Source: Gammaproteobacteria bacterium (lineage in GTDB: Bacteria; Pseudomonadota; Gammaproteobacteria; DSM-16500). Taken from it: 64,000 bases of DNA. The stretch lies in NCBI GenBank assembly GCA_013816845.1, contig JACDDU010000001.1, forward strand, positions 310,001 to 374,000. The letters are read 5' to 3'. Position 1 is the first letter of the stretch. The number at the start of each line of letters is the position of its first letter. The notes beneath the pieces are model-generated. The model saw only the letters and a program-made list of their open reading frames with translations, was not told the origin of the DNA and searched no databases. Position numbers and translations under genes: made by a program. Below, in pieces: positions 59,112 to 64,000 of this stretch.

Positions 59112-61004
59112 ATGGACTCCAAATTAAAAGAAAAACGTGGTTTTGAAGCTGAGGTTAAACAATTATTACATATTGTTGTTCATTCCCTTTACAGCAATAA
59201 AGAAATTTTCTTACGTGAACTCTTATCGAATGCATCCGACGCTAGCGATAAATTACGTTTTTTAGCCATTACCCAACCTGATGTTTATGGTAAGGATCCA
59301 CATTTAAAAATTAGACTCTCCTATGATAAAAAAGCTCAAACTTTGACTATTGCTGATAATGGCATTGGTTTATCTCGGGAAGAAGTGATCGATAATCTCG
59401 GTACGATTGCTAAATCCGGTACGCGAGAATTTTTGGCTCAAATGACCGGTGACCAAAAGAAAGATGCGACGCTGATCGGTCAATTTGGGGTAGGTTTTTA
59501 TTCCGCTTTCATGGTGGCTGATTCAGTTACTGTGAATACTAGAAAATACGATGCCGAAGCGAATGAAAGCGTATCCTGGCAGTCCACGGGCGATGGTGAA
59601 TACACCATTGAATCAATTGAAAAACCGGAACGTGGCACAGAAATCATCTTAAAGCTAAAAGATACTGAAACTGAATTCTTAGATCAATGGCGTTTACGTA
59701 ATATCATCTCCCGCTACTCTGATCACTTAAACATTCCAATTGAAATGCAAAAGCTTGACGATAAAGAAGAACCTACGACTGAATGGGAAGTAGTCAATCA
59801 GGCTAAAGCTCTGTGGACGTTACCGAAAGCGAGCATTACCGAATCGCAGTATCAAGAATTTTATAAATACATTAGCCATGATTATGAAGCACCCTTAGCT
59901 TACACCCATAACAAAATCGAAGGGGGTAACATTGATTACACTGCGTTGTTATTTCTTCCAGCGCGTCCGCCTTTTGATCTTTTTCAGCAAGATAAACATT
60001 TTGGTTTAAAATTGTATGTGCAACGCGTTTTTATTCTCGATCACGTTGAACAATTTTTACCGCATTATTTAAGATTTATGCGTGGCATTATTGATACCAA
60101 TGCCCTTCCTTTAAATATTTCTCGTGAAATTTTGCAAGATCATCCAACGCTTAATAAGCTAAAAGGTGCGATCACGCGCCATAGTTTAGATATGTTAGAA
60201 AAGTTGGCAACTGCTGAACCCGAAAAATATCAACAATTTTGGCAAGCGTTTGGTAATGTTTTAAAAGAAGGTCCTGCAGAAGATCATTCCAATCTTGCCA
60301 AGATTGCAAAATTATTACGTTTCACTACCACCCGAAATTCTGCTTCGCAAACCGTTTCTTTGACTGAATACTTAAAAAACATGCCCGAAACACAAACCAA
60401 AATTTATTATGTAACGGCAGAAAATATTCCTGCAGCGCTCGGCAGCCCACATTTGGAAATTTTTAAGAAAAATAATATAGAAGTTTTATTGCTGACGGAT
60501 CGCATTGATGAATGGTTAATGAGTCATTTAAATGAATTTGAAGGGAAATCGTTTCAATCTGTTGCGAAAGGTGATCTTGCTTTGAATGAATTCCCCGAAG
60601 CGGACCCGGATAAACAAGAGAAAACTGAAGAAGATGAAACGGCACTCAATGCTTTAATACAAAAAATGAAAACAACTTTGGGCGACAAAGTAAAGGAAGT
60701 GCGCTTGTCACATCGACTCACAGAATCCCCCGTATGCTTAGTACGAGATCATGATGCGTTAGGGCCGCAAATGGAGCGAATGCTGAAAGCAGCAGGACAG
60801 CCTATTGGTGAAGCTAAACCTATTTTTGAATTAAATCCTGCTCATCAAATTATTAAAAAACTTCAAGTAGAAAATAATAATCAACTTTTTCAAGAATGGG
60901 TTACTATTTTATTCGAGCAAGCACTTCTTTCGGAAGGCAGCCATTTGCAAGATCCAGCAGCATTTGTAAAACGTCTTAATAAGTTATGGATGGAAAATCT
61001 TTAA
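59112..61004 (+). CDS. htpG: Hsp90 chaperone HtpG
   Basis: ATP-dependent chaperone of the Hsp90 family. The 630-residue product has the N-domain ATP site (LRELLSNASDASDKLR, LTIADNGIG, IGQFGVGFYSAFMVAD), the middle domain (LYVQRVFILDHVEQFLPHYLRFMRG) and the dimerisation domain. Length is that of E. coli (624). No heat-shock promoter was recognised upstream. Confidence 0.98.
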   Translation: MDSKLKEKRGFEAEVKQLLHIVVHSLYSNKEIFLRELLSNASDASDKLRFLAITQPDVYGKDPHLKIRLSYDKKAQTLTIADNGIGLSREEVIDNLGTIAKSGTREFLAQMTGDQKKDATLIGQFGVGFYSAFMVADSVTVNTRKYDAEANESVSWQSTGDGEYTIESIEKPERGTEIILKLKDTETEFLDQWRLRNIISRYSDHLNIPIEMQKLDDKEEPTTEWEVVNQAKALWTLPKASITESQYQEFYKYISHDYEAPLAYTHNKIEGGNIDYTALLFLPARPPFDLFQQDKHFGLKLYVQRVFILDHVEQFLPHYLRFMRGIIDTNALPLNISREILQDHPTLNKLKGAITRHSLDMLEKLATAEPEKYQQFWQAFGNVLKEGPAEDHSNLAKIAKLLRFTTTRNSASQTVSLTEYLKNMPETQTKIYYVTAENIPAALGSPHLEIFKKNNIEVLLLTDRIDEWLMSHLNEFEGKSFQSVAKGDLALNEFPEADPDKQEKTEEDETALNALIQKMKTTLGDKVKEVRLSHRLTESPVCLVRDHDALGPQMERMLKAAGQPIGEAKPIFELNPAHQIIKKLQVENNNQLFQEWVTILFEQALLSEGSHLQDPAAFVKRLNKLWMENL

Positions 61005-61038
61005 TAAACTTTTAACATTTCATTAGGAGTACATTGGC

Positions 61039-61086
61039 ATGATGCAAAAACTTAATTATTACTTTATTAGGAATTCATCATGCTAA
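61039..61086 (+). CDS. Possible 15-codon leader ORF ahead of ald
   Basis: ATG at 61039 has AGGAG nine bases upstream and encodes MMQKLNYYFIRNSSC, ending in TAA at 61084-61086, just inside the ald start codon. The overlap of its stop with ald's start (ATG at 61080) could couple translation. It may be chance; no regulatory residue pattern (such as alanine codons) is visible. Confidence 0.3.
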   Translation: MMQKLNYYFIRNSSC

Positions 61087-62198
61087 TTGGTGTCCCAAAA
61101 GAAGTTAAAAATTTTGAATACCGTGTTGGTTTAGTTCCCGGCAGTGTCCGGGAATTAACTGTACGCGGTCACCGGGTGTTAATTCAAAAAGGGGCGGGCG
61201 AGCGAATTGGTTTCGATGACCTAGCTTATCAACAGGTGGGTGCGGAAATTATTGAAACCCCTGCTGAAATTTTTGAACGCGCAGATATGATCGTGAAGGT
61301 TAAAGAACCACAACCTAATGAATGTGCGATGTTACGCAAAGAACAAATTCTATTTACGTATTTACATTTAGCGCCCGATCCAGAGCAAGCAAAACTATTG
61401 CAGCAGTCCAATTGCATTGCTATTGCATACGAAACGGTTACAGATCCGAGTGGTGGACTTCCTTTGCTTGCTCCCATGAGTGAAGTTGCTGGTCGGATGT
61501 CGATTCAAGCTGGTGCGAATAGTTTGGAAATTAAAAATGGCGGACGTGGAATATTATTGGGCGGTGTTCCCGGTGTCGCACCTGCCAAAGTAGTGGTGTT
61601 AGGTGGGGGCGTTGTAGGGACGAATGCTGTTCGAATGGCCATGGGCATGGGTGCGCAAGTGGTGGTGATTGATAAATCCATTGCCCGTCTTTATCAGCTC
61701 GATTTACAATTTGGTTCCAAGCTCACTACTATTTTTTCAACAACTGATTCCATTGAAGAGCATGTATTAACTGCAGACTTAGTTATTGGCGCTGTATTGA
61801 TACCAGGTGCCTCTGCACCCAAGCTTCTAACGCGCAAAATGCTCAGTGGCATGCGTAATGGTGCAGTGGTGGTTGACGTCTCAATTGATCAGGGGGGGTG
61901 TTTTGAAACCTCCCATGCAACCACGCATACCGATCCAACGTATGTTATCGATGGCGTGGTGCATTATTGTGTAGCAAATATGCCAGGCGGTGTGCCTCGA
62001 ACATCTACGTTTGCCCTTAATAATGCAACATTGCCCTTTGTTATCGCGTTAGCTAATTTAGGCTTTGAAGAAGCGATGCGTCGCGATACTCATTTGCGTA
62101 ATGGTTTAAACATTTGTCGTGGTAGGATAACGTATCAAGCTGTTGCAGAAGCATTAAATGAACCTTACACCCCGGCTGCAGAAATGATCGGAGGCTAA
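61080..62198 (+). CDS. ald: Alanine dehydrogenase
   Basis: NAD-dependent interconversion of alanine and pyruvate plus ammonia. The 372-residue product has the family start IGVPKEVKNFEYRVGLVPGSV, the Rossmann dinucleotide site VVVLGGGVVGTNAVRMAMGMGAQV, the FTYLHLAPD segment with the catalytic His, and PGGVPRTSTFALNNATLPF. AGGAA lies seven bases before the ATG. The M17 aminopeptidase gene begins on the base after its stop; together they suggest use of peptides and amino acids as carbon and nitrogen sources. Confidence 0.96.
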   Translation: MLIGVPKEVKNFEYRVGLVPGSVRELTVRGHRVLIQKGAGERIGFDDLAYQQVGAEIIETPAEIFERADMIVKVKEPQPNECAMLRKEQILFTYLHLAPDPEQAKLLQQSNCIAIAYETVTDPSGGLPLLAPMSEVAGRMSIQAGANSLEIKNGGRGILLGGVPGVAPAKVVVLGGGVVGTNAVRMAMGMGAQVVVIDKSIARLYQLDLQFGSKLTTIFSTTDSIEEHVLTADLVIGAVLIPGASAPKLLTRKMLSGMRNGAVVVDVSIDQGGCFETSHATTHTDPTYVIDGVVHYCVANMPGGVPRTSTFALNNATLPFVIALANLGFEEAMRRDTHLRNGLNICRGRITYQAVAEALNEPYTPAAEMIGG

Positions 62199-63593
62199 AT
62201 GCCAACTTGTTTTTTAACGGAACGTCCATCCCACCTTATTCCGATCCAGATTGTTGCACAGCAGGACTATGCAGTCTGGTCAGAGGCTCAGTCCGATGCT
62301 ATAAAAATGTGGTTGCAATCTCTCAATTTTCGACCTGAAATCGGTGCTTTTCTCTGTGTTCCTAATGATTCAGGTCAAATCAATTTTGTCCTCTGCACAC
62401 TTGTCGATAAGCAGAATTTTTGGCAAGTCGGTCATTTGCCCAATTTACTACCTGCAGGCAATTATTTTTTCCAAGATTTACCCGATGCCTTATATGAATT
62501 GTATGCGCTGGCTTGGGGGTTAGGTGCGTACCAATTTACCCGCTATAAAGCTGCCTTAAAAGTACCTGCAAAGTTATATTTACCCGAAAGTGTTGATAAA
62601 ACAACAGTCGTAAGTCAAGTCAATGCTATTTATTTAATTCGCAATTTAATTAACACACCGACGGATGATTTGGGACCCTCTGAATTTGCAAAGTTTGCGA
62701 AAGAATTTGCAGAAAAACATCAAGGTGAATTTAATGAAATTGTTGGAGAGACTTTGCTCGTTGCTAATTACCCCTGTATTTATACCGTAGGAAAAGGCAG
62801 TGACGATGAAGCTCGGCTGGTCGACATCAGGTGGGGTAATAAGGAAAACCCTAAAATCACATTGGTTGGCAAAGGGGTGTGTTTTGATACGGGTGGTCTC
62901 GATTTAAAAAGTTCAGCGCATATGATGTTAATGAAAAAAGATATGGGTGGTGGCGCGCATGTGCTCGGTCTTGCGCAAATGATTATAGAAGCTAAATTGC
63001 CTGTTAGTTTACGCGTGCTAATTCCCATGGTTGAAAATGCCATTGATGGGAATTCATACCGACCTGGTGATGTTATTAAAACCCGCCAAGGTCTTACTGT
63101 CGAGATCGGTAATACAGATGCTGAAGGCCGGTTAGTATTAGCCGATGCATTGAACGAAGGTGCGAGCGAAAATCCAGAACTTCTCATTGATTTTGCTACT
63201 TTAACCGGTGCTGCTCGGATTGCTGTGGGCACCGAAATTGCCGCAGTTTTTTCCACGCATGAAAAAGTAGTCACAGAAGTTATGAAAGAGGGAGAAAATT
63301 TACTGGATCCTATCTGGCAATTGCCAATGTATGCTCCTTATCGGGATTTACTGTATAGCTCAATTGCAGATCTAAATAACAATGCAATGGAACCTTACGC
63401 AGGCGCAACGACTGCTGCATTATTTTTAGGATATTTCGTACCAAATAGCGTGCCATGGCTTCATTTTGATTTAATGGCTTGGAATCTTCGAACGCGCCCT
63501 GGCCATCCACAAGGCGGAGAGGCAATGGGGGTTAGAGCAGTATTTAGTTATTTGAAAAAGCGGTTCCCACCTATTGATCAACCATCCGCTTAA
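62199..63593 (+). CDS. M17-family leucyl aminopeptidase (second)
   Basis: A 464-residue M17 aminopeptidase with the metal and catalytic motifs LVGKGVCFDTGGLDLKSS, MKKDMGGGAH and EIGNTDAEGRLVLADAL. It differs from pepA at 53422 in its shorter N-terminal domain. It follows ald without a gap, so it is translated from the same mRNA. Substrate preference is not readable, but the M17 fold is certain. Confidence 0.93.
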   Translation: MPTCFLTERPSHLIPIQIVAQQDYAVWSEAQSDAIKMWLQSLNFRPEIGAFLCVPNDSGQINFVLCTLVDKQNFWQVGHLPNLLPAGNYFFQDLPDALYELYALAWGLGAYQFTRYKAALKVPAKLYLPESVDKTTVVSQVNAIYLIRNLINTPTDDLGPSEFAKFAKEFAEKHQGEFNEIVGETLLVANYPCIYTVGKGSDDEARLVDIRWGNKENPKITLVGKGVCFDTGGLDLKSSAHMMLMKKDMGGGAHVLGLAQMIIEAKLPVSLRVLIPMVENAIDGNSYRPGDVIKTRQGLTVEIGNTDAEGRLVLADALNEGASENPELLIDFATLTGAARIAVGTEIAAVFSTHEKVVTEVMKEGENLLDPIWQLPMYAPYRDLLYSSIADLNNNAMEPYAGATTAALFLGYFVPNSVPWLHFDLMAWNLRTRPGHPQGGEAMGVRAVFSYLKKRFPPIDQPSA

Positions 63594-63738
63594 GTTTTTG
63601 CTTTTACCACCGTACATTGCTTATCGTTTGGGTACGCAAAAGCTAAACGGAATAATTTTCGGATGCTCCTATGATTTAACAGACCGTGCTAGGGTTACCT
63701 TCTCCTACACCAGCCTGGAAAAAGCCATTAAATCAAAA

Positions 63739-64000
63739 TTTTATGGGATACGATTAGCATGTTGGTTTTTTGGTTTTACCTGTCGTGTTGACCGCGAGTT
63801 ATTATTGTTACTATCAAATAAACGCACCATTGAGTTGTTATTACTTTCACGCAACGAATTTGTTTTTAGGTTTTCCTTATTAGCATCTTCTTTAGCATTT
63901 TGTAGAATAGATGCTTTTGTAGGTTTATCAATAAAGACAATAAATTCTTTGCAAAGATTATAATTAAAATTGATCACTTCTTCGATCTGTAATAAATCAC
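63739..64000 (-). CDS. C-terminal end of an unknown gene (cut at right edge)
   Basis: A minus-strand frame stays open from the right edge (DLLQIEEVINFNYNLCKEFIV...) to a TAA at 63739. It ends with an Asn/Ser-rich polar tail (SNNNNS), typical of unstructured effector termini. The start lies outside the window. A plus-strand frame in the same place (to 63963) gives a Leu/Arg-rich product without a ribosome-binding site and is judged a shadow. Function unknown. Between this and the M17 gene, 63594-63738 holds an imperfect hairpin, possibly a terminator. Confidence 0.45.

Noticed and set aside
62780-63274. A 164-codon minus-strand frame inside the second M17 gene
   Set aside because: Antisense to the metal-site region of a conserved enzyme; no independent support.
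63574-63963. A plus-strand frame of 129 codons after the M17 gene
   Set aside because: No ribosome-binding site, overlaps the M17 gene end, and its Leu/Arg/Ser-rich product looks like the complement of the minus-strand Asn-rich tail.

Overview
The window reads as an AT-rich chromosome segment of a gammaproteobacterium, most likely a host-associated member of the Legionellales (Legionella/Coxiella/Berkiella-like). The housekeeping gene orders are gammaproteobacterial: tig-clpP-clpX-lon-hupB-tRNA-tRNA-ppiD, dnaE-accA-tilS ... pyrG-kdsA, tesA/ybbA-ybbP, and pepA-holC-valS facing lptF-lptG. Between these blocks lie single genes that look like secreted or host-directed proteins: a mitochondrial-carrier-like protein, a HAD-domain protein, a lipase-like protein with a membrane anchor, a PI-PLC-like enzyme, a papain-like protease and an LbtU-type porin. 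That mix suggests an intracellular lifestyle, but no secretion system is present here to prove it, and the genus cannot be fixed from the sequence alone.

Layout. 1-3.5 kb: truncated LbtU-like porin, endonuclease III, an ArnC/GtrB-type glycosyltransferase and RNase HII. 3.6-6.7 kb: two effector-like genes and a small exported protein. 6.7-10 kb: proB-proA, a small exported protein and a DUF4442 hotdog protein. 10.2-12.7 kb: a umuDC operon behind a perfect 36-bp palindrome, then a YgjP-type metallopeptidase. 12.8-17.8 kb: lipoprotein, papain-like protease, HdeD-like membrane protein, unknown gene, thymidine kinase and PI-PLC-like enzyme. 17.9-26.7 kb: tRNA-Leu and the trigger factor/ClpP/ClpX/Lon/HU/PpiD protein-quality block with tRNA-Val and tRNA-Asp.

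26.9-33.5 kb: a small exported protein; a compact three-gene operon for PAPS synthesis (ATP sulfurylase-APS kinase fusion), sulfotransfer and PAP removal (CysQ); an APC permease; and an exported protein behind dnaE. 33.5-42.5 kb: dnaE, accA, tilS, a small membrane protein, pyrG, kdsA. 42.5-50.2 kb: tesA/ybbA/ybbP, an unknown effector-like gene, a PQQ-type sugar dehydrogenase and a HAD-domain gene. 50.2-57.3 kb: valS, holC, pepA, lptF, lptG. 57.4-64 kb: the carrier-like gene, a small membrane protein, htpG, ald plus a second M17 aminopeptidase, and the C-terminal end of a gene leaving the right edge.

No insertion sequence, prophage, CRISPR array or replication origin was seen. The most interesting items are the umuDC operon with an N-terminally extended UmuD next to a TTGAAA-N8-TTTCAA palindrome (possible LexA-independent self-regulation), the sulfation operon without visible reduction genes, and the eukaryote-like mitochondrial carrier protein.
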